Shown: positions 22,585-31,820, numbered from the stretch's first letter. The stretch is DNA of 37,582 nucleotides from Arthrobacter sp. (GCA_029257465.1 JARIBG010000099.1:1-37582); one strand, 5' to 3'. The notes: a model not told the origin generated them from the letters alone. Numbers and translations are program-made.

Positions 22585-25320
22585 GTGGTAGCGCACGATG
22601 GGGAAGACTTACGCGGGTTCGATGATGCTGAGCGGGCCGAGGTCTCATCGGATCCAGCCGTTCATGGGCCGGCTTCCATGAGGGCCGTCAGCGAGCGCTG
22701 GCCCTTTTCCGGACGTCAGGTCGAGGTAGCTGCGGTCGAGGCCTCGCTCAGCGGCGACGGGCCAGGTGGCGTCGTTCTCGTGGGTCCTCCCGGAATAGGC
22801 AAGACGAGGATCGTCCAGCAGATGGTGGACGGCGCTGCCGACACCGTCGATCACGTGTATCTCCGCGGTGCGGCAGCCCACTCCGCCGTGCCGTACGCCG
22901 CACTCAACGTGCTACTGGCTGAACTCGACGAGGGGATCGCGGGTAGTCCTGTCCTGGTGCTGGGGGCACTGCAGCGCACGTTCGGCGGCGGCGACCCCCG
23001 TCGTCGGACCCTGATGCACATCGATCAGGTGGAGGACGTCGACGAACTCTCCGCAGCGGTGATAGCCCAGCTCGCGCGGGTGGGAGTGGTCCGCCTGGTT
23101 CTCACGTGCAGGAACCTGCTGCAGGCGCCCGAAGCGTTCCTCGAGCTGTGGAAGGACGGGCTCCTGGACCGGCTCGACATCGAGCCGCTCACGCTCGGGG
23201 CCACGACGGAACTGCTCTCACGTGCGCTCGAGGCGTGTATCTCCTCTTCAGCGGCACGAGAGCTCTGGACCTCGAGCCGGGGCAATCCGAGATACCTCCA
23301 GGCAGCGACGAAGGCGGACGTGGCAGCCGGGAAGCTCTTCTGCCACGATGGCGTCTGGGTGGCACAGCAAGCACCAGGACTACGGTCCGCGCCCTCGGTC
23401 GATGACCGGGCCCTCACCGAGCTCATCGCACTACCCGCCGACGAGCGCGCCGTGGTCGAGGTACTCGCGGTTGCCGGGCCGCTGCCCGTGCGGATCCTTC
23501 TGCAGGCGGTGCAGGCGGATTCCCTCGACGCCCTGCAGATCCGCGGCATGCTGAAGCCCGCTACCGGCGACGTCCCGGCACTCGGTCTCTCCTTCGATGT
23601 GTTCGGCGACGTCGTCCATGGTCGGTTCCTCTCCACCGCTGGCCTGTTTGCGTTGGAGACGCTGAACCGACTCCGGGATGAGCCGGGTATGCCTGCGCGG
23701 GGGCGGACGGCACTTGCAGCCTGGGCTCTCGGGAGAGGATTCCCGACCACGGACCCCGACCTGGTGTCCCTGGCCCGTCTGGCGAACGATCACGGACTGG
23801 ACCAGCTGGCAGGCCGTTTCCTGGACGCCCTGCAGACAGGGCGAACCACCAGCAGCGCGTTGATCGAGGGTGCGCGGCAGGAGTGGCTCGACGGTCGCAC
23901 AGCGGACGCCCTGGCAACCCTCGAACCTCTCCTCACACCCGGGCCCACCCACGAGATCGCGCTACCCGAGTGGGTTCGGGCCCGACTCCTCGTCTCCCGT
24001 CTGCTAGCGGGAGTGCCCGGCAGGGAGAAGGAGATGGCAGCCCTGCTCGACGACGTGCGGGCACAACTCCAGCGCGAGACCGCCGCTCCCGAGGATCTTC
24101 AAGGGGAGCTTGCTCTGGCCGGACTGGAAGCTCACGCTTTCGAGGGTGAACTGGACCGCGTGTGCGAGTACGCACCGGGAATCCTCGCGACGTCGGGGCA
24201 GGACAGCCGATGGACCATCCGGATCCGGGGTCTTCTCGGCCTCGCCCAGACGGGCGTGGGCGCGCAGGAACAAGCCATCAGGACGGCGGAGAACGTCGTT
24301 GCGCGTCTGAGAGATGCTCCAGCGGGCCTGATCGAGCACGAGTATGAGCGCGCGACTGCGCATCTGTTCTGGGCCCTGTTCATGGCCGGCTCCTGGGACG
24401 AGTGCTTCGACATGCTCGCGGATCGACGTGATCGATCCAGGACCCCGTTCACCGGGGAGGACGACCCCCTGGACACCGCTGAGGGAGTCGTCCTCTCCTA
24501 TCTGGGCAGGAGCAGCGAGGCGTTGCCGAAACTCGTACCGGCACTCAGCCAGCTCCGGGTGAGGGACAGGCACGGGCTCCTGCCGCTCGCGGAAGCAGCA
24601 GCGGCCTACTCCCACGCGCTTGACGGCGACCCCGACGAGGCCGTCCGTCACCTGCGCGCGATCGACCTCAACCCTCAGCGGTACTCCTGGTCCCTGCGTG
24701 AAGCCGTGCTGTACTTCCGGCTGCTGACCGAGGCCTGGCTGGAGACCCCGGATGCTGCCGCTGTCCACTTCCTGCAGCACGCCCGTCAGCTGGAAAGCAC
24801 CGGTAATCGGGGAGTGGAGCTCCTCTTCCTGTGTCAGGCGGTGCAGCTCGGGCGCTATGAGGCAGCGGATTCCCTTGCAGCTTCGGCCGCAGCCTCGCAG
24901 GGTCGAATGGCACATCTTGCCGGGAAGCTGGCCAAGGGCCTCTCATCGGGTGATCCGGACTCCTTGAAACAGGCGGCGTTCGAGGCGCTCGAGCTCGGCA
25001 ACAACAATCTCGCGGGGGATCTCGCGAGCCTGAGCATCGATCATCTCTCCGACGCGGACGACCCGATGATCCGGGTACACGCCGAACAGATCCTGCGGAG
25101 GACCTCGACACCGGCCCGCCGTCACGTACGGCATAAACTCCTCAGTGCGAGGGAACGTGCGATCGCCCGCAAGGTGGCCCAGGGCGTGCCGAACAAGGAG
25201 ATAGCTCAGCAGGAACACATCTCGCCGCGCACGGTCGAGGGCCACGTGCACCGGATCATGTCCAAGCTCGGGTTGTCCAGCCGCAAGCAGCTCTCGCTGA
25301 TCTTCGGGCGGGAGCAGTGA
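22585..25320 (+). CDS. LAL-type LuxR-family transcriptional regulator 3
   Basis: The largest of the four paralogues, 911 aa. Walker A GPPGIGKT is at residues 67-74. The Walker B strand (RTLMHIDQVEDVD) has a single acidic residue rather than the usual pair. The helical middle resembles the others, and the LuxR helix-turn-helix is at about 853-907 (LLSARERAIARKVAQG, then SPRTVEGHVHRIMSKLG). The GTG at 22585 is the first in-frame start after the possible GATAAT box; ATG 22678 (MRAVSERWPFSGRQ) is an alternative, as the first 31 residues look unconserved. It overlaps LAL4 by four bases (GTGA). No cluster promoter box precedes it, so this pair may be expressed separately and control the boxes. Confidence 0.86.
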   Translation: MVAHDGEDLRGFDDAERAEVSSDPAVHGPASMRAVSERWPFSGRQVEVAAVEASLSGDGPGGVVLVGPPGIGKTRIVQQMVDGAADTVDHVYLRGAAAHSAVPYAALNVLLAELDEGIAGSPVLVLGALQRTFGGGDPRRRTLMHIDQVEDVDELSAAVIAQLARVGVVRLVLTCRNLLQAPEAFLELWKDGLLDRLDIEPLTLGATTELLSRALEACISSSAARELWTSSRGNPRYLQAATKADVAAGKLFCHDGVWVAQQAPGLRSAPSVDDRALTELIALPADERAVVEVLAVAGPLPVRILLQAVQADSLDALQIRGMLKPATGDVPALGLSFDVFGDVVHGRFLSTAGLFALETLNRLRDEPGMPARGRTALAAWALGRGFPTTDPDLVSLARLANDHGLDQLAGRFLDALQTGRTTSSALIEGARQEWLDGRTADALATLEPLLTPGPTHEIALPEWVRARLLVSRLLAGVPGREKEMAALLDDVRAQLQRETAAPEDLQGELALAGLEAHAFEGELDRVCEYAPGILATSGQDSRWTIRIRGLLGLAQTGVGAQEQAIRTAENVVARLRDAPAGLIEHEYERATAHLFWALFMAGSWDECFDMLADRRDRSRTPFTGEDDPLDTAEGVVLSYLGRSSEALPKLVPALSQLRVRDRHGLLPLAEAAAAYSHALDGDPDEAVRHLRAIDLNPQRYSWSLREAVLYFRLLTEAWLETPDAAAVHFLQHARQLESTGNRGVELLFLCQAVQLGRYEAADSLAASAAASQGRMAHLAGKLAKGLSSGDPDSLKQAAFEALELGNNNLAGDLASLSIDHLSDADDPMIRVHAEQILRRTSTPARRHVRHKLLSARERAIARKVAQGVPNKEIAQQEHISPRTVEGHVHRIMSKLGLSSRKQLSLIFGREQ

Positions 25321-28001
25321 CTCGCTCCGAGGTCGCCGTACAGCTGGTCGGCAGAGAGCGCTCCCTGGAGGACACCACCACGGCGCTGCTCGACCCGAAC
25401 GGCTTCGGTGCAGTGCTCGTCGGGGAAGCCGGAGTCGGCAAAACGGCCCTCGCGCAGGTCGCCCTGGACCAGTTGGACTGGACAGCGCCCGTCCTTCCGG
25501 TCACCGGCGGCTCAGCACTTCGCAGGATCGCCTTCGGCGCCTTCGCTCCCTATCTGCACTCTCTTCCCCTTACCGATGTCGATTCACCGGTCGCTGTGCT
25601 TCGCGCCGTCATGGACCATCTGGCAGCACAACGGACCGATCGTGCGCAGCTCCACCCGCCGTTGCTCGTCGTCGACAATGCTGACGACCTCGACGACAGC
25701 TCGAGTGCCCTGCTAGCCCAGCTCATCAGCGCTCGTCGTGCGAAGGTGCTCGTCATCGTGCGCGACCTGCAGGCTGCTCCCGCCGAGTTCCAGCACCTCA
25801 GCACCGACAACCTGCTGACCCGCATCGATCTTGCACCACTCGACGTCGATGAGGTCGCAGTCCTGTGCGCGCAGCTGCTCGGCGGTCGGGTGCTCACGTC
25901 GTCCACGCACACTCTGGCTGTGGCGACCGGAGGCAACCCGAGACTGCTGCGGGCCGTCCTGGAGTGCGGGGAAGCGGAGGGGTATCTGGAGCAGCACGAC
26001 GACGTGTGGTCCCTGCGACCGGACAGGTGGGTCGTCACCGCGCGCGTCGGAGATGTGGTCCGTGCGCACCTGCGTTCACGGAGCGCATCGGAGCTGTCCC
26101 TGCTGGAGCTCATCGCCCTCACCGAACCGATCACCCTGGAGGTACTGGCGCAGGATGACGGGTTCGAGGAGGAGGTGCTCGAGCGGCTCAGGAACGCTCG
26201 CCTGGTCGTCGTCGGACATGGACCGGAGCACGTCGTCTCCCTCGAGCCTCCGCTGTTCGGGGAGGTGCTGCGCCACCGGCTGCCGCTGGCACGGAGTGTC
26301 ATCACACGGCGGCGGATCCTGGACCTGCTGCCTGGTGAAGCACAGTCCTCGGAGAGCTTTCTTCGCACGGTCTCGTGGCGACTGGAGTGCGGCGAGAGTG
26401 TCGACGACAGGATACTTCTCCGCGCGGGTTCGCTCGCCAATGGTTTATCCGACTACACATTCTCCCTCAGGGCGGCACGCGCGGTAGCAGCGCCAGACCT
26501 GCGCGGGCATGCGCTGATCGAGCTCGCCCGCGCCCATGCGGGGCGCGGAAGCCTCGCCGATGCGCAGGACCTCGCCCGAGAGGCACTCGATCTCTCCAGA
26601 GACCTGCGTGTCATCGCGGACGGTATGCTCCTGTCCTTCGAGCTCGGGCTGAGATCTGGCGCATCATCCGAGGATCTGCATCACGTCGTCGAGCGCTGGA
26701 AGTCGGTGGTCGCAGATCTCGATGCACGGCCAGGGGCGCATCGGGTGGGTACGGATCCTGCATGGGCCCGCCTCGGGCCCGTCATCCTCGAATGCCGGGT
26801 TCGCCTCCTCGAGGGGCGGCTCGACGGGCTGGAGGAGGAACTGCGCGACCTGCTCTCCGCTCGTTCCGCAACCGCCGAGTCCCGTGTGGGTTGCCTCATC
26901 CTGCTGGGCGAACTGCTCGGTGTTCTCGGGCGGTCCGCTGCGGGCATCGTGCACTCGCAGGAGGCGCTGGACATCATCGACGCCGAGGGTGCGTCGCTGC
27001 TGGTCTACCGGACCTTCGCGGTCGAGCGCCACCTGTTCCTGCTCACGATCAGCGGTCTCCATGCAGAAGCCGGCACCTTTCTCGACGCTTTCCTCCGTGA
27101 AAATCCTCGCACTGTCCCTCACCTCGCGGTCTGGAGTGACCTGATCGGCGGTATCGTCGCCCTGCGTGCCGCCCGGAACCGGGAGGCGCGCGATCGCCTG
27201 CTGCTCGCCGCCGCAGCGCTGAGGCAGTACGGCGATTCTCACGTGGCCGCCCTTCCGATCGGTATGGCAGCCTACGCGTGTGCCCTGGCAGGGGAGACGG
27301 ACTGGGCCACGGCCCTCATCGATGACTTCAGGCGGAACGCCGGAGGTGGGTCGGTACCCATCCGGCTCCGCGGCGAGATCTTCGTCACGGCGACCGCCGC
27401 CCTGATCGAAGGCACAGGACGGGCGCGTGCCGAGCTACTCGACCTGGCGGCGGCAGCGGACAGGGGGCAGCTGAAGGAGCTGGCTGGTACTGCTCTTCGA
27501 CTGGTGCTGCTCCTCGGGGACAGCAGAGCCCTCGATCCACTCCTGGATCTCCTGCCCGGTCTGGAGGAATCCGAGACATCCGTGCTGCTGAACTTCGTAA
27601 GAGCCGCAGCGGTGAAGGACACCGACGCGATGGTGGACGCGGCCTCTGCCGCCGGGGAGCTCGGTGACATCGCGCTCGAGTTCGCGGCCTTGACCCTCGC
27701 GCACCGCTTCATCGACGAGAAGGGCTCCACCCGGCAGTCCCGTACCATCCGGCGACGGCTGCTCACGATGGCCGAACAGCGGGAGGGGCATGTGCCGCCA
27801 CCCCTCGCTGCTGCGCCGTCCTCGAACACCCCTCGCCTGACCCCCACCGAGCAGGCCATCGTCGATCTCGTCAAGGAGGGCTACTCGAACCGTGACATCG
27901 CTGATGCGAAGGAGGTGTCCGTCAGAACCGTGGAGGGTCACCTCTACCGCATCTTCGCGAAGTTCGGCGTCAGTCGCCGCGAGGACCTCCGCGAGCGATG
28001 A
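25317..28001 (+). CDS. LAL-type LuxR-family transcriptional regulator 4
   Basis: An 894-aa paralogue. Walker A GEAGVGKT is at residues 36-43, Walker B in PPLLVVDNADDLDD, and the conserved RRIAFGAFAPYLHSL stretch follows. The long helical middle carries TPR-like repeats. The LuxR helix-turn-helix is at about 841-894 (LTPTEQAIVDLVKEG, then SVRTVEGHLYRIFAKFG) and ends the protein. The GTG start overlaps the LAL3 stop codon (GTGA), so the pair is translationally coupled, the same arrangement as LAL1-LAL2. It lies immediately before the polysaccharide cluster. Confidence 0.87.
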   Translation: MTRSEVAVQLVGRERSLEDTTTALLDPNGFGAVLVGEAGVGKTALAQVALDQLDWTAPVLPVTGGSALRRIAFGAFAPYLHSLPLTDVDSPVAVLRAVMDHLAAQRTDRAQLHPPLLVVDNADDLDDSSSALLAQLISARRAKVLVIVRDLQAAPAEFQHLSTDNLLTRIDLAPLDVDEVAVLCAQLLGGRVLTSSTHTLAVATGGNPRLLRAVLECGEAEGYLEQHDDVWSLRPDRWVVTARVGDVVRAHLRSRSASELSLLELIALTEPITLEVLAQDDGFEEEVLERLRNARLVVVGHGPEHVVSLEPPLFGEVLRHRLPLARSVITRRRILDLLPGEAQSSESFLRTVSWRLECGESVDDRILLRAGSLANGLSDYTFSLRAARAVAAPDLRGHALIELARAHAGRGSLADAQDLAREALDLSRDLRVIADGMLLSFELGLRSGASSEDLHHVVERWKSVVADLDARPGAHRVGTDPAWARLGPVILECRVRLLEGRLDGLEEELRDLLSARSATAESRVGCLILLGELLGVLGRSAAGIVHSQEALDIIDAEGASLLVYRTFAVERHLFLLTISGLHAEAGTFLDAFLRENPRTVPHLAVWSDLIGGIVALRAARNREARDRLLLAAAALRQYGDSHVAALPIGMAAYACALAGETDWATALIDDFRRNAGGGSVPIRLRGEIFVTATAALIEGTGRARAELLDLAAAADRGQLKELAGTALRLVLLLGDSRALDPLLDLLPGLEESETSVLLNFVRAAAVKDTDAMVDAASAAGELGDIALEFAALTLAHRFIDEKGSTRQSRTIRRRLLTMAEQREGHVPPPLAAAPSSNTPRLTPTEQAIVDLVKEGYSNRDIADAKEVSVRTVEGHLYRIFAKFGVSRREDLRER

Positions 28002-28022
28002 GGTGTGGTAGCAGGTAGCACA

Positions 28023-28038
28023 ACCCCCTACCGGGGGT
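28023..28038 (+). terminator. GC-rich hairpin after LAL4
   Basis: ACCCCC (28023-28028) pairs with GGGGGT (28033-28038) over a 4-nt loop, 21 nt after the LAL4 stop. No T-run follows. A second small dyad, AGTTC/GAACT, lies at 28060-28076 just upstream of promoter box C. Confidence 0.4.
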
Positions 28039-28090
28039 GACCGTGAGTACTGCGCAGGTAGTTCACATAAAGAACTTCTAGCACGAACGC

Positions 28091-28132
28091 GTAAACCTTA
28101 CTCGTGTGCCGGTGATGAGTGCTTCCTAGGCT
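28091..28132 (+). promoter_or_regulatory. LAL-cluster promoter box C (before the sugar transferase operon)
   Basis: GTAA-acc-TTAC-TCGTG at 28091-28106, then 20 nt, then the -10 box TAGGCT at 28127-28132. The inner part is a perfect dyad. An upstream CACGA (28082-28086) mirrors the TCGTG with a 4-nt offset. The start is expected near 28139. Confidence 0.65.
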
Positions 28133-28138
28133 GGGAGG

Positions 28139-28406
28139 ACGAAAGCTTCCAGATCGAAGCTGGGGAAATCTTGAAGAATCGGGTCTCACTCATGGACCGA
28201 CCAGTCTGCGGCACTCGCCGTCACCGTCGAATACGTACTCCTCGTACGCTCCTCGGATCGACGGTCGTTTCTGCATCAGCCAGGCCGCTCCGGCAGACGG
28301 AGCAGGCGAACCCACATCCCTATGAGACCGGGGCCCGTCCTCAGCTGTCGGCTCTTTCGCCGAAACCTGTGCGACGCGGTGTCCTACTGCCGGCGAGGGG
28401 CGTGCT
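28139..28406 (+). promoter_or_regulatory. long structured leader of the polysaccharide operon
   Basis: Between the predicted transcription start and GTG 28407 lie about 265 nt without a clear gene. AGCTTC (28144-28149) pairs with GAAGCT (28156-28161). A nested stem pairs CGTCGA (28225-28230) with TCGACG (28258-28263), enclosing CGTAC (28234-28238) with GTACG (28244-28248). A 72-codon frame from ATG 28192 ends in TGA at 28408-28410, overlapping the next start codon. It is Arg-rich with codon use unlike its neighbours, so it is either a translated leader or chance. Confidence 0.4.
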
Positions 28407-29894
28407 GTGACGCAAACACATAGCGCTACCAGCCGGTCCACGGCGATCCCGTACGTCTCATGGGTTCACAAACCGCTAGCCGCATCCGGCATTGCGTGGC
28501 GGCGCCGGTACCAATTCTCCCTTCTCGCAACCGACTCCGTCCTCGTCATCGGGATCCTGCTGCTGACCGTGAACCTCGTCACCCTCGACCAGAACGTCCG
28601 GCACATCACGAATGTGCTCGCCCTCGGCGGGGCGATTGCCGCGGCTTGGATGGTGATGATGGTCCTCTTCCGGACCAGGGATCCGCGCATCGTGGGCACG
28701 GGCGCCAGCGAGTACAAGAAGGTCATCCGCGCGAGCACTGCAACTTTCGCCGCTACCGCGGTGGTCGTCGTCCTTCTGGACCTGGAGCACTTCCGCAGCC
28801 TTCTCGTCGTCGCCTTCCCCGCAGGGACGGTACTTCTCTTGTGCGCCCGCTGGTTGTGGCGCCAATGGCTGATCCGGCAGAGCCATCTTGGTCACTACCT
28901 TTCGAAGGTCGTCGTCGTCGGAAGGGCGGCAGATGTGCGGTACGTCACTGCGCAACTCGAGAAGAAATCGGGCGCGGCCTACGCCGTCGTGGGGGTGGTC
29001 TACGAGGGCAAGGGCGACGCGGTGGCACTGCATGCCGGAAGGCGTGTCCCGGTCGTCAATGGTCTGCGCCGAATAGAGGACCTGGTACTGCAGACGGGCG
29101 CTGATTCGGTCATTGTTGCCGGACACCTCCGCAAGGGCAGTGCCTACATCCGCGAGCTCGGATGGCGGCTGGAACGCACCTCGACCGAGTTGGTCCTCGC
29201 CTCCACGCTGACGAACGTCGCGGGTCCGCGCATCACGATGCGCCCTGTCGAGGGACTTCCCCTCATGCACGTGGAATTACCGCAGTTCACCGGCGGGCGT
29301 CATGTACTGAAGCGGATGATGGACATCGTCGTCTCGTCGGGAGTACTTCTGCTCCTCGCACCGCTGTTCCTCGTCATGACTGTCCTGATCCGGCGGGACA
29401 CACCGGGTCCTGCCATTTTCACCCAGGAGCGAGCCGGCAAAGCGTCGGCCGCTTTCGCCATGTTCAAGTTCCGCTCTATGGTGACGACTGCTGAGGAGGA
29501 GCTCGAGCTCCTCAGGGAGCAGAACGAAGGCAGTGGTGTCCTCTTCAAGATGAGAGAGGATCCAAGAGTTACCCGGGTGGGCAGATTCATCAGGAGATAC
29601 TCGCTCGACGAGCTTCCCCAGATGTGGAACGTGCTGCGTGGCGACATGTCTCTCGTAGGTCCGCGTCCACCACTGTTGAGCGAAGTGTCCGGCTACGAAC
29701 AGCACACGCATCGCCGCCTCCTCATCAAGCCCGGCCTCACCGGACTGTGGCAGGTCAGCGGACGATCCGACCTCGACTGGGACGAGAGCGTCCGGCTGGA
29801 CCTGTGGTATGTGGAGAACTGGTCGGTGATCGGAGACCTGATCATCATGTGGCGCACGTTCAAGGTCGTGTTCACCTCTGCGGGCGCCTACTGA
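28407..29894 (+). CDS. polyprenyl-phosphate sugar-1-phosphate transferase (exopolysaccharide priming enzyme)
   Basis: A 495-aa membrane enzyme of the WbaP/WcaJ/CpsE type that starts polymer synthesis by loading a sugar phosphate onto undecaprenyl phosphate. Four N-terminal membrane segments (about residues 36-150) precede a Rossmann-like middle (VVVVGRAADVRYVTAQL). One membrane hairpin (MMDIVVSSGVLLLLAPLFLV) leads into the catalytic domain: QERAGKASAAFAMFKFRSM, RVGRFIRRYSLDELPQMWNVLRGDMS, VGPRPPL and the PGLTGLWQVSGRS signature. The GTG start follows GAGGGG by about 7 nt. The sugar used cannot be read from the sequence. First gene of the cluster, behind promoter box C. Confidence 0.92.
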   Translation: MTQTHSATSRSTAIPYVSWVHKPLAASGIAWRRRYQFSLLATDSVLVIGILLLTVNLVTLDQNVRHITNVLALGGAIAAAWMVMMVLFRTRDPRIVGTGASEYKKVIRASTATFAATAVVVVLLDLEHFRSLLVVAFPAGTVLLLCARWLWRQWLIRQSHLGHYLSKVVVVGRAADVRYVTAQLEKKSGAAYAVVGVVYEGKGDAVALHAGRRVPVVNGLRRIEDLVLQTGADSVIVAGHLRKGSAYIRELGWRLERTSTELVLASTLTNVAGPRITMRPVEGLPLMHVELPQFTGGRHVLKRMMDIVVSSGVLLLLAPLFLVMTVLIRRDTPGPAIFTQERAGKASAAFAMFKFRSMVTTAEEELELLREQNEGSGVLFKMREDPRVTRVGRFIRRYSLDELPQMWNVLRGDMSLVGPRPPLLSEVSGYEQHTHRRLLIKPGLTGLWQVSGRSDLDWDESVRLDLWYVENWSVIGDLIIMWRTFKVVFTSAGAY

Positions 29895-29979
29895 TGTGCC
29901 CGCCCTCAGTCCAACCTTCCGTTCACCACGCATGACTGCAGGTATGACTGCGGCTGGTACAAGCAGTAAAGGAAGTTCC

Positions 29980-30426
29980 ATGGGAATCCGAATCGGCTAC
30001 GCGGCAGGTGCCTTTGACCTGTTCCACATAGGTCACCTCAATCTCCTACGCCACGCGAAGAGCGAATGCGACTTCCTGATCGCGGGTGTCGTCTCGGACG
30101 AACTGCTCGAGACGAAGAAGGGCAAGCGGCCGGTCATCCCTCTGATCGAACGGCTCGAGATCGTCCAGAGCGTGCAGTTCGTCGATCGGGCCGTGGCCGA
30201 AACCGCTCCTACAAAACTCGATATGTGGAAGCAACTGGGATTCAACGTGTTCTTCAAGGGCGACGACTGGAAGGGAACAGTACAGGGGTTGGCACTCGAG
30301 GAGACCTTTGCGGGGGTAGGCGTCGAGATCATCTATTTCCCCTACACCGTCCACACCTCGAGCACTGTTCTGAGGCGGACCCTGGAGCTCCTCAACGCTT
30401 CTCCCGCCCACGAAACCGCCCTCTGA
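29980..30426 (+). CDS. cytidylyltransferase-like nucleotidyltransferase (TagD family)
   Basis: A 148-aa protein of the glycerol-3-phosphate cytidylyltransferase / PCT superfamily, which makes CDP-activated alcohols for teichoic acid-like polymers or lipid head groups. The nucleotide-binding HxGH motif is in GAFDLFHIGHLNLLRHAK, followed by FLIAGVVSDE and a KGDDWKGT segment. The C-terminal RTxGISTT motif of true TagD is replaced by VHTSSTVLRRTLE, so the substrate is uncertain. ATG 29980 is chosen for the AAAGGAAG ribosome binding site about 6 nt upstream. It suggests that the polymer carries a phospho-alcohol unit. Confidence 0.82.
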   Translation: MGIRIGYAAGAFDLFHIGHLNLLRHAKSECDFLIAGVVSDELLETKKGKRPVIPLIERLEIVQSVQFVDRAVAETAPTKLDMWKQLGFNVFFKGDDWKGTVQGLALEETFAGVGVEIIYFPYTVHTSSTVLRRTLELLNASPAHETAL

Positions 30427-30485
30427 TCCATTACGGTGCGAGCGCTACGCAACGGCGTTCGTACGTCGAAGACTGGGAGTCCATC

Positions 30486-31655
30486 ATGCCTGTGCCATCT
30501 CGTTCGAAGCCTTTACGCATAGCCCTCATGGGTACCAGGGGAGTCCCTGCACGCTACGGCGGTTTCGAGACAGCGGTCGAGGAAGTGGGTCAGCGCCTTG
30601 TCGCCCGCGGACACGAGGTCGTCGTCTACTGCAGGTCCGGGAAGGGTACGCAGCGTCAGGCCGAGTACAGGGGCATGAAGCTGGTTCACCTGCCGTCGCT
30701 GAGGACCAGATCGCTGGAGACTCTCAGCCATACGGCGCTTTCGGTCGGACATCTGTTCTTCAGGCGGGCAGATGTGGCAATCGTCTTCAATTCCGCGAAT
30801 TCACCCTGGTTGCCGGTGGTGCGGGCAGCCGGTGTCCCCGTCGCTACCCATGTCGATGGACTCGAATGGAAGCGTGCCAAGTGGGGGCCGGTGGGTAAGA
30901 GGTACTATCGCATCGCAGAATCCCTGGCTGTCCGCTGGTCTGATGCGCTGATCGCCGATGCAGCGGGTATCCAGGACTACTATCGGGCCGAGTTCGGCGT
31001 CGAGAGCACTTACCTCGCGTACGGCGCGCCGATCCTCGAAGGACATGCGGCAGACCGTCTCTCGGAGCTGGACCTCACGCCGGGGAACTATCACCTCGTC
31101 GTTGCCCGTTTCGAACCCGAGAACCACGTTCATGTGGTCGTCGAAGGCTTCGTCCACAGCGGAGCTTCGTTGCCTCTCGTTGTCGTAGGTTCGGCGCCGT
31201 ACTCGGACGGATACACGCAGCACGTGATCTCCCTCGGCGATGAACGTGTTCGTTTCGTCGGTGGGCTGTGGGACCAGGAGTTGCTGGACCAGCTATACGC
31301 CAACGCCCGCATCTACTGGCACGGGCACTCGGTGGGCGGAACCAACCCGTCCCTCCTACGGGCGATGGGGGCAGGAACCGCGACCAACGCGTTCGACGTC
31401 AACTTCAACCGTGAAGTGCTGGGTCTCAATGGCGAATACTTCACCGACGCCGCTGACATCCCGGCGCTCGTGCACGCCGCGGAGGCTTCGGAATCGGAGA
31501 CGCTCCTGCGAGGCAAGAAGGTGCAGTCGGACGCCCTCGCCTACGACTGGGATCGTGTTGCGGAGGGCTACGAGCGGCTGTGCAGGGAACTCGCGGACCG
31601 GCGCGGTGGTAAAGGCCGCCGGTCCGGGGCCTTCCCGCTCATCGAAACTACCTGA
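30486..31655 (+). CDS. family 4-like glycosyltransferase with DUF1972-type N-terminus
   Basis: A 389-aa GT-B enzyme. The N-terminus LRIALMGTRGVPARYGGFETAVEEVGQRL is characteristic of DUF1972 glycosyltransferases, often annotated as rhamnosyltransferases. HVDGLEWKRAKWG, the linker LVVARFEPENHVHVVVEGF and HSVGGTNPSLLRAMGAG are the donor- and acceptor-site motifs. It probably adds a second sugar to the lipid-linked primer. GGGAG precedes the ATG by about 5 nt. It follows the cytidylyltransferase by 59 nt and is likely in the same transcript. Donor and linkage are unknown. Confidence 0.87.
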   Translation: MPVPSRSKPLRIALMGTRGVPARYGGFETAVEEVGQRLVARGHEVVVYCRSGKGTQRQAEYRGMKLVHLPSLRTRSLETLSHTALSVGHLFFRRADVAIVFNSANSPWLPVVRAAGVPVATHVDGLEWKRAKWGPVGKRYYRIAESLAVRWSDALIADAAGIQDYYRAEFGVESTYLAYGAPILEGHAADRLSELDLTPGNYHLVVARFEPENHVHVVVEGFVHSGASLPLVVVGSAPYSDGYTQHVISLGDERVRFVGGLWDQELLDQLYANARIYWHGHSVGGTNPSLLRAMGAGTATNAFDVNFNREVLGLNGEYFTDAADIPALVHAAEASESETLLRGKKVQSDALAYDWDRVAEGYERLCRELADRRGGKGRRSGAFPLIETT

Positions 31656-31729
31656 GGGCAGGCACCGGGTGCGCTCCGATCATCAGGTGGACCCGCGACG
31701 GTCCCGACCCAACGTCCATACCGAATCAG

Positions 31730-31771
31730 GTAGGCACTACTCGTGCGTGGCACCTCGGTACTTTCTAGGAT
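31730..31771 (+). promoter_or_regulatory. LAL-cluster promoter box D (before the lipoprotein-flippase-PKD operon)
   Basis: GTAG-gca-CTAC-TCGTG at 31730-31745, then 20 nt, then the -10 box TAGGAT at 31766-31771. The inner dyad is perfect. The start is expected near 31778. The leader then carries GGTCTC at 31813-31818, 2 nt before the ATG, as in the LAL1 leader. Confidence 0.65.
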
Positions 31772-31820
31772 ACTCGCAGCTTGTCCGTCCGCCCCGGGCG
31801 CACCAGAAGATTGGTCTCAC

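Noticed and set aside
28119..28325. 68-codon plus-strand open frame in the leader of the sugar transferase
   Set aside because: Its start lies before the predicted transcription start near 28139, and it has no ribosome binding site or domain.
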